In this document: one piece after another, positions 25,480-34,118 of the stretch
Numbering within the stretch: position 1 is the stretch's first letter
How the letters are laid out: every line of letters starts with the position of its first letter
Source of the DNA: Bacteroidetes bacterium UBA2364
GTDB taxonomy: Bacteria; Bacteroidota; Rhodothermia; Rhodothermales; UBA2364
Assembly: GCA_002344075.1 (NCBI GenBank)
Contig: DDTM01000083.1
Span: 1-64,000 of the forward strand
Length of the DNA: 64,000 nucleotides
Direction: 5' to 3'
Notes under the pieces: model-generated
The model's database searches: none
Told to the model about the DNA's origin: nothing
What the model saw: the letters and a program-made list of their open reading frames with translations, nothing else
Translations under genes and position numbers: made by a program

Positions 25480-26523
25480 TTAACGCAAGACAAACATCAC
25501 TCGCCTGTTCTTTTGACGGCCCGAAGCAGTTTTGTTATCCGCTACGGGGTTAGATTGCCCATAGCCTTTGGCCGTCAACCGATCTGGATTGGGGACTCCC
25601 TGAGCAGCAAGTGCGGCCTTGACTGCTTCGGCTCGTTGCTGGCTGAGGGTCAAGTTTTTGGCTACATTTCCTTGACTGTCTGTATGCCCTTGAATTTCCA
25701 CCGCGTTGGTGGCATATTGTTTTAAGTAGCCAGCCGCTTTGGTAATAATGGCCATAGAAGCCGGTTTAATCACTGCACTTGCCGTCTCAAACTCGATATT
25801 TTGGAGGGTAAGTTCGTTCAGATCGGATTGTAATTGTGCATTTTCAGGCGCCTTAACCACCAAATTATTTTGGATTCTTGCTTTTGGATAAGCCATTTTA
25901 GCAGTGCTTTCAACTTCTGCCTTTATGGCATCAGACTGCACCTCACCATCTAAGCTGATGGTGTCGCCGGTGATATTCAGTTTGCCTCCCTTCAATAGCG
26001 CTCCCTTCGAGAGAAATGCCCCAACCAATGGGCCGACATCTGCACCGAAATCAGAAATACCGGGCTTCACGACCAGTTGATTTAGTAATTTTTCGGCACC
26101 AAATTTTTCCTGAGCTGCTCTTAGAACTTTGTTTTTGGTGTCTTCATCCGGAACAACTCCAGAAAGAACCACCATACCATTGGCATCAAAGCCTACGTTT
26201 AGGCTGGCGATTTCTCCGTTGTCTGTAGAGGGTGAAGTAGCAGCAATGGAAAGGTTATTTTTAATGGGGAACAAAAATCCAGCAGCACTCCGTGCAGCAG
26301 CGAGAGCCGCATCCGCAGCCTCTTGTGTTGGAACGCTCCCAGTCAGTGTCCCCACTGCACCGTCAAAGGTGGGAATAACCCCTGTAAATTCAGGTGATTG
26401 GAGATTTGCACTGACCGCCCTTTGTAACTTGGCCTCAATCGCAGAATGATGACAGGATGTACAAAGAAACGACAATATCAACACCCCCAACAACCCCAAA
26501 AGGAGTTTCATTAGGTTAGACAT
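25480..26523 (-). CDS. OmpA-family lipoprotein with BON domains
   Basis: 347 residues. Lipoprotein signal with Cys in FLCTSC (about residue 24). Two to three BON-like repeats follow (LTGSVPTQEAADAALAAARS; VLSGVVPDEDTKNKVLRAAQ; ISLDGEVQSDAIKAEVESTA), about residues 30-225. The C-terminal OmpA peptidoglycan-binding domain has IEIQGHTDSQG-type residues (VEIQGHTDSQGNVAKNLTLS), QQRAEAVKAAL and GRQKNRRVMF. It likely tethers the outer membrane to peptidoglycan. The same BON-plus-OmpA layout occurs in ArfA-like proteins. First gene of a two-gene operon. Confidence 0.9.
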   Translation of the reverse strand: MSNLMKLLLGLLGVLILSFLCTSCHHSAIEAKLQRAVSANLQSPEFTGVIPTFDGAVGTLTGSVPTQEAADAALAAARSAAGFLFPIKNNLSIAATSPSTDNGEIASLNVGFDANGMVVLSGVVPDEDTKNKVLRAAQEKFGAEKLLNQLVVKPGISDFGADVGPLVGAFLSKGALLKGGKLNITGDTISLDGEVQSDAIKAEVESTAKMAYPKARIQNNLVVKAPENAQLQSDLNELTLQNIEFETASAVIKPASMAIITKAAGYLKQYATNAVEIQGHTDSQGNVAKNLTLSQQRAEAVKAALAAQGVPNPDRLTAKGYGQSNPVADNKTASGRQKNRRVMFVLR

Positions 26524-26622
26524 AATATTCAGTTTGGTTTAAGGGTGGACAAGAACTATAAGCCAATTAGGTGTTTAAATACAGGAAAAAGTTTAGCGTT
26601 AATATAAATTTACACGAACGCA

Positions 26623-26648
26623 ATTTTAGGACCGAAGGTCTTTAAAAT
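26623..26648 (-). terminator. Possible terminator after the MurF-like/PurC gene
   Basis: ATTTTAGGACC-GAA-GGTCTTTAAAAT forms a stem with one or two mismatches and A/T-rich flanks. It is 134 bp from the purC stop, which is far, so the assignment is weak. Confidence 0.3.
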
Positions 26649-26781
26649 TCTCTTGGCATTATAGTACACAACCATAATGAAAACAACATACTATAAAGAA
26701 TATTTAATAGATAGAACTACTTTAAGAACAAATCATACAAGTTTGTAAAATCCGTTCTATAAGCCCCTATATACAGGCCGT

Positions 26782-28962
26782 TTATGAAGCGGGCGTGTAA
26801 TAAAAAAAACGTTGTAAATTTTCCCGAATTCGGACTTCCGGACACGGATGTGTATCAGGGACAAATGTTCGGCCTGTAATTTGCTCAAATAATTCTATGT
26901 ACCGTAAGGCGACCATTTCGCGAAAGGCTTCGTCTAAATGTGGCATGTGTTCTCCAACCTTCCCCTGAAACCCTCGTTCCATCAGCCATTCACGTACAAA
27001 TTCTTTAGAGAGTTGCCTCGGCGATTCGGCCTTGTTCAAAAAGGTTTCGTATGAGTCTGCCAGATAATATCGGGAAGAGTCGGGAGTATGAACCTCATCC
27101 GCCACCACAAAACGTCCTGTTGGGTCTTTTCCAAATTCGTATTTGGTATCCACCAACAAAAGTCCACGCGCCAGTGCCATTTCGCTACCCCGACTAAACA
27201 GATTGAACGCCATGGCCTCCAGTGTGTCAAATTCCGTTTCAGTTAGGATCCCCAACCTAAGAATTTCCTCACGGCTAATGTCTATATCATGGCCTTCGGC
27301 GGCCTTTGTAGTGGGAGTTAGAATGGGCTGTGGAAGTTTTTGGTGTGGGATCAAGCCATCTACGAGGGAAATGCCACACAATTCACGTTTTCCTGTATGA
27401 TAAACTCTGGCCGCGTGTCCCGCCAAGTATCCCCTCATCACAAACTCTATCGGCACAATTTGGCACCGCACCCCGATAGTCACGTTCGGATCCGGAACCG
27501 ACAGCATATGATTGGGTACGACATCGGCGGTGTGTTCAAAAAAGTACGCTGCCAATTGGTTTAACACCTGCCCTTTAAATGGGATGGCCTCGTTTAGAAC
27601 ATGATCAAACGCAGAAATACGATCGGTTGAGACCAAAATCAACTTTCCGTCTGCCGCATAGGTATCTCGAACCTTTCCCCGATACTGCTTGCCAAAGTCG
27701 CCCAGTTCAGTCTTGACCAATGCACATTCCATATGATCTCGAATGACAGATTTTAGGCCGGATTTCACCGAGGCTGTGGCTTTTTTTTCTTTCATAAACG
27801 TAGGTTCCTCTATTGGTTCAAAAGGAAGTTCTTTTCCAGCGATGCGCATCAAGGCAGTCGTATATAACACGGCATTCAGATGGGCTTTTTCATCCTGACC
27901 CGAATGCCTTAGCCGATACCAAGTAGCACGTTCGTCCCGTAGGCCGATCCATTCCGGCATATCTGGATATTCAAACAACTGTATATCCGCAGCAGCCCCA
28001 TGCGATGAAACCAGCCAATTTTTGCCTTCGGAGAAAAGGGCATTTTTTTCGGCTCCGGGATCATCTGCATTAAATATAACCGTGTCTTTGGACTTTATGG
28101 TGTGTAACAGAACAGACAGGGCGGTATCTTCGGACGATGTAGGCAATACCAACACCACATCCGGAGACCATAGACGATGTAATCTTTGAAAAGCGGAAAG
28201 TTCGGCTTTGTGTTCCGTTTCACACCCAACCAATACCACGACCAAACGATGCTCCGGCTTTAGGTCGTGTTCCAGATACAACGCCACCTCTTGCGGATGG
28301 GTACAATAATCATGGGTATATAATATTGGAATATATTTACTTAGGTAACGAACAAAGACCAGATACTCTTCTTTGTTTCCCCACACAAACACCCTTCCCA
28401 GGTCTTTTCTGGTACGCACGATTCGTTTAAGAGTACGAATACTTTTTTTTGAGACAGACCGTTCTTTCCACCCCATGATACGTGCCGCCATGTTTACCCA
28501 AACCGGAATCACAATATCGGCAATGACCAACCCCAAAATATAAAATGCCCATCCTGTTGTCCTAATAGAAAACCACCATAACGCTCCACCCATCACCACC
28601 GGAAGCAGTAGAAATAACAAAGATACTTTAAAGATCCATTTCCTTTTATGCGGCGCTATGGTGGTTAAAGAATAGGCCGGAAATCTTTGTTTTGGCATAA
28701 ATAAACTGGCGATGACCAACACCAAAAGACCAGCCACCGCCGTAGCTCCATGCCCAATGGCAAATGCGGCTGCCCCGGAAGCAATCATTCCTAAAATATG
28801 ACGAATCGCCAAAACCATAGAGGCAATCTCCCCTTGTCTATACTGAAAAACAAGGCGGTCATAACCGGAAGCAGCCAGCAGGTCCACAAACGCACGAAGC
28901 CGGAACACCGAATGACGGAGCAGAATTATGGTAGCCACTAACGAAATTGTACCAATAAGCAT
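26782..28962 (-). CDS. purC: Fusion of a degenerate membrane-anchored MurF-like domain to PurC (SAICAR synthase)
   Basis: 726 residues in one frame. ATG at 28962 is chosen because AGGAAGGA precedes it by 8 bases; the frame is open up to 29181 without signal-like sequence. Residues about 1-165 hold four to five membrane segments. Residues about 170-385 align in order with Mur ligases, but the ATP loop reads VFVWGNKEEYLVF instead of GxxGKT. The family marker VIFNADDP is kept, as is an NAVLYTTALMRIAGKEL stretch. From Met at 27795 (AGAGGA about 10 bases upstream) comes a full PurC: YRGKVRDTYAADGKLILVST, DRISAFDHVL, MRGYLAGHA, VDTKYEFGKD. PurC joins CAIR and aspartate in purine synthesis. An internal start could also give free PurC of 337 residues. 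Confidence 0.8.
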   Translation of the reverse strand: MLIGTISLVATIILLRHSVFRLRAFVDLLAASGYDRLVFQYRQGEIASMVLAIRHILGMIASGAAAFAIGHGATAVAGLLVLVIASLFMPKQRFPAYSLTTIAPHKRKWIFKVSLLFLLLPVVMGGALWWFSIRTTGWAFYILGLVIADIVIPVWVNMAARIMGWKERSVSKKSIRTLKRIVRTRKDLGRVFVWGNKEEYLVFVRYLSKYIPILYTHDYCTHPQEVALYLEHDLKPEHRLVVVLVGCETEHKAELSAFQRLHRLWSPDVVLVLPTSSEDTALSVLLHTIKSKDTVIFNADDPGAEKNALFSEGKNWLVSSHGAAADIQLFEYPDMPEWIGLRDERATWYRLRHSGQDEKAHLNAVLYTTALMRIAGKELPFEPIEEPTFMKEKKATASVKSGLKSVIRDHMECALVKTELGDFGKQYRGKVRDTYAADGKLILVSTDRISAFDHVLNEAIPFKGQVLNQLAAYFFEHTADVVPNHMLSVPDPNVTIGVRCQIVPIEFVMRGYLAGHAARVYHTGKRELCGISLVDGLIPHQKLPQPILTPTTKAAEGHDIDISREEILRLGILTETEFDTLEAMAFNLFSRGSEMALARGLLLVDTKYEFGKDPTGRFVVADEVHTPDSSRYYLADSYETFLNKAESPRQLSKEFVREWLMERGFQGKVGEHMPHLDEAFREMVALRYIELFEQITGRTFVPDTHPCPEVRIRENLQRFFYYTPAS

Positions 28963-29209
28963 TTTTTTGTCCTTCCTTTGAATACTTTGCGGAACGAGAC
29001 ATTTTATTGCAAACCAATATCCATCCGCCTTATTTTGAGCGCGTATCGGCCAATCATCCGCGCTATCAAACGCATATGTTCGATTGATCCCGTTGCGTAT
29101 GATGACGTTTCCCCCTCGGTTGTTCCGGCAAAATAAGCAACCGGAAGCCATATTTCGCGGGATAAACCAAATCTTACGCACCCGATAACTTAAAACCCAA
29201 AACGTTTTG

Positions 29210-30322
29210 ATGGAAGAACAATATTTTACCGGTCTGCTGGAGCTTATCGGAGATAAAAAATTTGGCTTTGTACGAACGCTGCGTCATGACTTGCCCAAAG
29301 GTGAGTTGGACCCCTTTGTTCCCCCACCGATGATTAAACGGTTCCATTTGCGGGACGGTGTTACCATCGAAGGAACCGCCGTACCAGGTAAAAAAGGGGA
29401 TATGGTCATTAAAACCGTAGAAAAGGTGATGGGTATTCCGGTTGATCGCTGGGTAAAAATTCCCTTGGATGTAAACGAACCTACGATTCACCCCAACGAG
29501 AAATGGAATTTAGTTACCAACGCTAAAGACATTCCAATGCGTATGATAGACATTGTCGCGCCTATCGGAAAAGGGCAACGTGCGATGGTTGTCTCTCCAC
29601 CCCGTAGCGGAAAGACAATGATTTTGCACGGCATTGCGCGAGGAATCCATCAAAACCATCCTCAGGCGGCCTTGGTGGCACTCTTGGTGGATGAACGCCC
29701 AGAAGAAGTAACCGACTTTAAGCGCAACATTCCTGCAATGGTTTTTGCTTCCTCTAACGACCGCGAGGAAGACAACCATGTTCGGGTTTCTACCCTTGCA
29801 TTAGAATACTGCCTGCGTTTGGTGGAAATGCGTCGGGATGTGGTTTTTTTGATTGACTCTCTTACCCGCCTTGGCAGAACGTTCAACCTCTTTAATGCAG
29901 GGAGTGGCCGCACCCTTTCAGGTGGTTTAGACTCACGTGCACTTAATATCCCTCGACGGATATTTGGCGCCGCAAAAAAATTAGAACGTGGTGGTTCACT
30001 CACGATTATAGCAACTGCACTCACTGATACAGGCAGCCGTATGGACGAGGTGATCTTGGAAGAATTTAAAGGAACAGGTAATTGCGAAATTGTTTTGGAC
30101 CGTGAAATGGCCAATAAACGCATTTTCCCTGCCATTAATGTTCGACGTTCCGGAACACGAAACGAAGACCAGTTACTCGGCGACCTCACCTACCGACAGC
30201 ATACGTTGATGCGGGTTTTAAACATGCGACACCCCATAGAAGCCGGACAAGCATTAATTAAACGCATCAACCAAACAACTTCTAATGAGGAATTACTGCA
30301 CGATATTGCCCCAACACGGTAA
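29210..30322 (+). CDS. rho: Transcription termination factor Rho, short form
   Basis: 370 residues from ATG at 29210, against about 419 in E. coli. It starts almost directly with the RNA-binding cold-shock-like domain (TGLLELIGDKKFGFVRTLRH, PPPMIKRFHLRDGVTIEG) and lacks the N-terminal helix bundle. The ATPase core is complete: Walker A VVSPPRSGKT, LLVDERPEEVTDF, Walker B DVVFLIDSLTRLGR, the Q/R-loop region RTLSGGLDSRALNIPRRIFG and arginine finger in IVLDREMANKRIFPAIN. It unwinds and releases nascent RNA as a hexamer. It is divergent from the fusion gene upstream. Confidence 0.95.
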   Translation: MEEQYFTGLLELIGDKKFGFVRTLRHDLPKGELDPFVPPPMIKRFHLRDGVTIEGTAVPGKKGDMVIKTVEKVMGIPVDRWVKIPLDVNEPTIHPNEKWNLVTNAKDIPMRMIDIVAPIGKGQRAMVVSPPRSGKTMILHGIARGIHQNHPQAALVALLVDERPEEVTDFKRNIPAMVFASSNDREEDNHVRVSTLALEYCLRLVEMRRDVVFLIDSLTRLGRTFNLFNAGSGRTLSGGLDSRALNIPRRIFGAAKKLERGGSLTIIATALTDTGSRMDEVILEEFKGTGNCEIVLDREMANKRIFPAINVRRSGTRNEDQLLGDLTYRQHTLMRVLNMRHPIEAGQALIKRINQTTSNEELLHDIAPTR

Positions 30323-30358
30323 AAACAATTCAACCGATATGCTTAAAAGCGACTTTCC

Positions 30359-30385
30359 AAGAAGAAGGCCGCTTTCTTCTTTTTA
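30359..30385 (+). terminator. Terminator-like hairpin after rho
   Basis: AAGAAGAAGG-CC-GCTTTCTTCTT followed by TTTT. The stem is A/T-rich and lies 37 bp after the stop. An outer pairing (CGATATG at 30334 with CATATCG at 30389) would extend it. Confidence 0.65.
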
Positions 30386-30461
30386 ACTCATATCGTTTTT
30401 GTAAGTGAATGGCCTTATCTTCGGTAAACGAATTCATACAGAACCTTGACATCCATAACCC

Positions 30462-32144
30462 ATGTCCAAAAAAGTACTCAACAAGTATAGCCGACTACTT
30501 ACCCAAGACGAATCCCTACCAGCTGCCCAATCCATGATCATCGGTTCCGGTGTTCCATATGACGACCTCGACAAACCATTCATTGGCATTGGAAGCACGG
30601 GCTTCGATGGCAACCCCTGCAACATGCACCTTGCAATGTTTGCCGCTCTACAAAAGAAAAGCGTACAGGAGGCCGGTATGGTAGGCCTTATTTTTAATAC
30701 CATTGGTGTTAGCGATGGAATTACCAATGGTAATGACGGGATGCGCTATTCGCTGCCTTCCCGCGAAATCATAGCCGACTCCATTGAATCTATCACGGGC
30801 GCACATTTTTATGATGGCTTATTGTTTACTGCCGGATGTGATAAAAATATGCCCGGTGCAATCATAGCAATGCTCCGCATGAACCGCCCGGCCATTATGG
30901 TGTATGGCGGAACCATCAATGGTGGTCATTATAAAGGCGAAAAACTGAACATTGTTTCGGCATTCGAAGCGTATGGAAAAAAGCTCCAAGGCAAGATCAA
31001 CGAAGAAGACTACCGCGAGATCATTAAAAATGCCTGTCCCGGACCGGGCGCTTGTGGGGGTATGTACACTGCAAACACCATGAGTTCGGCCATAGAAGCA
31101 ATGGGCATGAGTTTGCCTTTCAGTTCCTCCAGCCCAGCACGAAGCGAGGCCAAAAAGCGAGAATGCCAAACGGTCGGAGAAGCGATCCGGTTGCTGATTG
31201 AACAAGACCTCAAACCCAAAGACATTATCACACGGGCCTCTTTGCTTAATGCCATGAAAGTAATCACGGTACTGGGTGGATCCACCAATGCTGTTCTGCA
31301 CCTAATTGCTATTGCCAAAACAGGTGGTATTGAGCTTTGTATGGATGACTTTCAGAAGATTTCGGATACCACGCCACTGCTCGCAGACATGAAACCCAGT
31401 GGCAAGTACCTCATGGAAGACCTCTTTAAAATCGGTGGCATTCCTGCTTTGATGAAATTCATGCTTCGCGAAGGCTTATTAGACGGAAGTTGTTTAACAG
31501 TTACAGGCAAAACAGTTGCAGAGAATTTAGTCGCCGTTCCGGATTTTCCCGAAGACCAAGACCTGATTCGCCCGCTTTCTAATCCCATCAAACCAGAAGG
31601 GCATATACAGATTTTGTATGGCAATATTGCAAAAGAAGGAGCGGTTGCAAAAATAACAGGGCACGAAGGTGAGCGTTTTGTCGGAGAAGCCATTTGTTTC
31701 GACTCCGAAGCCGACCTTAACCATGGCATCCATCATGGCCTCGTTAAACCCGGGCACGTCGTGGTGATACGATACGTTGGACCAAAAGGTGGACCGGGAA
31801 TGCCGGAAATGCTGAAACCTACATCAGCCATTATGGGTGCTGGCTTGGGGGACTCGGTAGCCCTGATCACTGACGGGCGTTTTTCGGGCGGAACTCATGG
31901 ATTCGTGGTAGGCCATGTAACACCCGAAGCGATGGAAGGAGGCGAAATCGCCCTCATTCAAGATGGCGACACCATCGTTCTGGATGCTAAAAACAATAGT
32001 ATCTCTGTCCAAATTCCAGAAGAAATACTTGCAATCCGTAAGGCGGCTTGGAAAAAACCACCTTACCGGGTTTCGAGCGGTTATTTGTGGAAGTATATCA
32101 AGAACGTGGAAAATGCCAGTCAGGGTTGTATCACCGATTTGTAG
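30462..32144 (+). CDS. ilvD: Dihydroxy-acid dehydratase
   Basis: 560 residues, the normal length of the [2Fe-2S]-type bacterial enzyme. Iron-sulfur ligand regions are visible: GNPCNMHLAMF near residue 50, TAGCDKNMPGAI near 125, and CPGPGACGGMYTANTMSSAI near 190. The C-terminal signature ALITDGRFSGGTHGFVVGHV with TPEAMEGG is complete. It dehydrates dihydroxyacids in valine, isoleucine and pantothenate synthesis. No other ilv or leu genes are adjacent, so it is a solitary copy here, with its own terminator downstream. Confidence 0.97.
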   Translation: MSKKVLNKYSRLLTQDESLPAAQSMIIGSGVPYDDLDKPFIGIGSTGFDGNPCNMHLAMFAALQKKSVQEAGMVGLIFNTIGVSDGITNGNDGMRYSLPSREIIADSIESITGAHFYDGLLFTAGCDKNMPGAIIAMLRMNRPAIMVYGGTINGGHYKGEKLNIVSAFEAYGKKLQGKINEEDYREIIKNACPGPGACGGMYTANTMSSAIEAMGMSLPFSSSSPARSEAKKRECQTVGEAIRLLIEQDLKPKDIITRASLLNAMKVITVLGGSTNAVLHLIAIAKTGGIELCMDDFQKISDTTPLLADMKPSGKYLMEDLFKIGGIPALMKFMLREGLLDGSCLTVTGKTVAENLVAVPDFPEDQDLIRPLSNPIKPEGHIQILYGNIAKEGAVAKITGHEGERFVGEAICFDSEADLNHGIHHGLVKPGHVVVIRYVGPKGGPGMPEMLKPTSAIMGAGLGDSVALITDGRFSGGTHGFVVGHVTPEAMEGGEIALIQDGDTIVLDAKNNSISVQIPEEILAIRKAAWKKPPYRVSSGYLWKYIKNVENASQGCITDL

Positions 32145-32153
32145 CAAACCAAC

Positions 32154-32187
32154 AAGGCACGATGAACAAGCGCCTCATCGTGCCTTT
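32154..32187 (+). terminator. Rho-independent terminator after ilvD
   Basis: AAGGCACGATGA / TCATCGTGCCTT form a perfect 12-bp stem with a 9-nt loop and a short T run, 10 bp after the stop codon. Confidence 0.9.
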
Positions 32188-32517
32188 CCAACTATAGCCT
32201 CTCAACACGGACTTTCATCCCACCGAAAATCTCAAGAGGCTATGCTATCCACGTTGGCAAATCAAAGACCACGTTTTCTGATTATGGTTACAGATTTTGA
32301 GACCAGCGGCCATACAATAAGGCTGCATGACACCCACAGGGAAAATTCGGGGTTTCGTAATCCATCTTAGAGGCCGACGAAACCCCCAAATAATCATGGG
32401 CCATCACCACTTTTGCAGTACAGCCGGTCTTACCCCCTAAACCGTATATCACACATGCGAATCTCTTAGGCCAAACACACTTCCAATACACCCACCTCCA
32501 ATGTCATATAGATGGCT
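32188..32517. other. 330-bp stretch without a recognised gene
   Basis: The region contains an inverted repeat ATAGCCTCT (32194-32202) / AGAGGCTAT (32235-32243) with a 32-nt loop. It also has a minus-strand open frame of 67 codons (32288-32491) starting with GTG behind GGAGG. The would-be peptide is Cys- and Trp-rich (VYWKCVWPKRFACVIYGLGG ... CGCHAALLYGRWSQNL) and matches nothing I know. It may be a decayed gene or a small unknown one. No RNA family could be assigned. Confidence 0.4.
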
Positions 32518-33102
32518 TCAGCTACGCGGGCCATTGTCAACATACGGGCCAGATAACAAGAGTGTACCCAATGCCTTTTTAGCATTAGCATAGTTACGAA
32601 TCCCAAAAAAACACATCTCTAAGTCCACCTTTCGATGATCGTCTTGCTCACGTAGTCTTTCAAAAAAGACATCTGCCCATCCACTTGGATGTATTTCCAC
32701 CCGAACTTCGGTTGCTGGATCAGGAAACAGGTCATCGGTATGGGTCATAAAATGGCCTTTGGCTACAACGATACACCGACGGTCTGTCACGAAATACCAT
32801 ACTTCTTCATATGCCATTTCGAACATCCAAAGCAGACGCCCTATAGACCAAAGGACAAGCCCTATTCCGACCCAATTGGGAAATGTGGGGAATTCACCCC
32901 AGTTTGGCGGCCAATCGGGATTAAGCAGCCATAAGAGAACCAAGACAAATATCAGCCAAGCCAACGCCAACAAGAGCGGTTTTCGGAGATCAAGCAGCAT
33001 GGCTTCCCGAACACTCGTATCGGCAAAGCGAATTTCTTCTTCAGGTTCCAAGAAGTCATGCAGGGCTTTTTGGACAAAAACAGGAAAGGATAGCAGGGCC
33101 AT
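32518..33102 (-). CDS. Two-TM membrane protein with PH-like domain
   Basis: 194 residues. Two membrane segments (LLLALAWLIFVLVLLWLL about residues 43-60 and NWVGIGLVLWSIGRLLWMFE about 75-95) are followed by a segment WYFVTDRRCIVVAKGHF, the pattern of bacterial PH (YdbS/YdbT-like) domains. The remainder is soluble. The function is unknown. It follows the GATase-like lipoprotein gene, with a terminator in between, so it probably has its own promoter. Confidence 0.65.
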   Translation of the reverse strand: MALLSFPVFVQKALHDFLEPEEEIRFADTSVREAMLLDLRKPLLLALAWLIFVLVLLWLLNPDWPPNWGEFPTFPNWVGIGLVLWSIGRLLWMFEMAYEEVWYFVTDRRCIVVAKGHFMTHTDDLFPDPATEVRVEIHPSGWADVFFERLREQDDHRKVDLEMCFFGIRNYANAKKALGTLLLSGPYVDNGPRS

Positions 33103-33110
33103 ATATAAAA

Positions 33111-33134
33111 AAGGCGGCTTTCCTGAGCCGCCTT
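33111..33134 (-). terminator. Rho-independent terminator after the GATase-like lipoprotein gene
   Basis: AAGGCGGC-TTTCCTGA-GCCGCCTT, a perfect 8-bp GC-rich stem followed on the minus strand by TTTTTTATATATGG, 15 bp past the stop codon at 33150. It overlaps the leader of the next gene downstream. Confidence 0.9.
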
Positions 33135-33149
33135 CAAAACTGGTTATGG

Positions 33150-33983
33150 TTAACGGGCCGCGCCCAGCAAATAATCTACGGTATTCAGAAACAGCACTTC
33201 ATTGGTACTATACATACCTGTTGCTTTGTCATCAACAAAACTGCTCACATCCGAGAAAAAAACGGCTGCGCCCGCAATGTTTGAAATTACACGAGGCTCA
33301 AAAACCACCAAAGCATCCCCTTGCTGGTTTCCGGCAATGCGGAGGGCATTCGAAGGTACACGTGAAAACCCTCCAGACCAATTCTGTGAAAAACTATTTA
33401 CAATCCCAAAACGGCCATTGGTAACCGTATTGCTTCGGGGCGAAGCTACAGTAACCACACTCATGTCCCGAACCACCCCTCTACTACTCATGTTAAAAGG
33501 AGCCAACAGACTTTGGTTGGCATCATTAAAGTCAATATGATCCGTCATTACCAAGACAGAACCTCCGTTGGCCACAAAATTGATCAGGCTTTGCCGCTCT
33601 GCAACACTTAAAGCCATCATTTGCTGACGTTGGCCTCTCAAAACGTGCAAAATCAGAAGTTTAACATTGTCTAAATTCTCTGTTGCAAGGGTCTGTAATG
33701 CCACTAAGCGCACTCTTGGGAACCTCGACAACAGTGCCGAACGTGCTTGACTAAACGACGGGCTGGTAGCGAAAGACATCCCGCCTGTCCGAATATCATC
33801 AAATGTACCCACATAAATGATTTGCTGGCTGGGTGGATTTGCTGTTACCGGCGGTGGATTAACCACAACGGCTCCATTACCGTTGGAATTTGTAGCTGGT
33901 TTACGTTTGAACAGATTACATCCCCCTGTCCACAAAATCAAACTGAGCGCACCCAGTACAATAAAAGAGCGATTCAACCTCAT
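33150..33983 (-). CDS. Lipoprotein with a glutamine-amidotransferase-like (DUF4350-type) fold
   Basis: 277 residues. Lipobox WTGGC (Cys about residue 22), then an Asn/Pro-rich linker (residues 25-52) and an alpha/beta domain. The order VKLLILHVLRGQ ... LINFVANGGSVLVMTDHIDF ... AAVFFSDVSSF resembles class I amidotransferase-like proteins without catalytic Cys. Proteins of this fold often sit in envelope or gliding-related loci. The substrate and role are unknown. It is followed by a strong terminator. Confidence 0.65.
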   Translation of the reverse strand: MRLNRSFIVLGALSLILWTGGCNLFKRKPATNSNGNGAVVVNPPPVTANPPSQQIIYVGTFDDIRTGGMSFATSPSFSQARSALLSRFPRVRLVALQTLATENLDNVKLLILHVLRGQRQQMMALSVAERQSLINFVANGGSVLVMTDHIDFNDANQSLLAPFNMSSRGVVRDMSVVTVASPRSNTVTNGRFGIVNSFSQNWSGGFSRVPSNALRIAGNQQGDALVVFEPRVISNIAGAAVFFSDVSSFVDDKATGMYSTNEVLFLNTVDYLLGAAR

Positions 33984-34118
33984 AATGGTTCCTGTTTTTT
34001 TGGTGGATTGATTGGGGTGGGTATCCGTAATCGTAAGCTAAAAGGTCTTTTTCCAGACTTTATCCGCATTGGACCTTACGTTAAATCCTTGTAAATATAC
34101 TATCCACGTTGCGAGAAC

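Noticed and set aside
28963..29181. N-terminal extension of the MurF-like/PurC fusion
   Set aside because: No signal-like or membrane sequence in the extension, while ATG at 28962 has a strong AGGAAGGA site.
32288..32491. Calling the Cys/Trp-rich frame a transposase fragment
   Set aside because: No DDE or other transposase motif and no terminal repeats or target duplication could be seen; left as unassigned.
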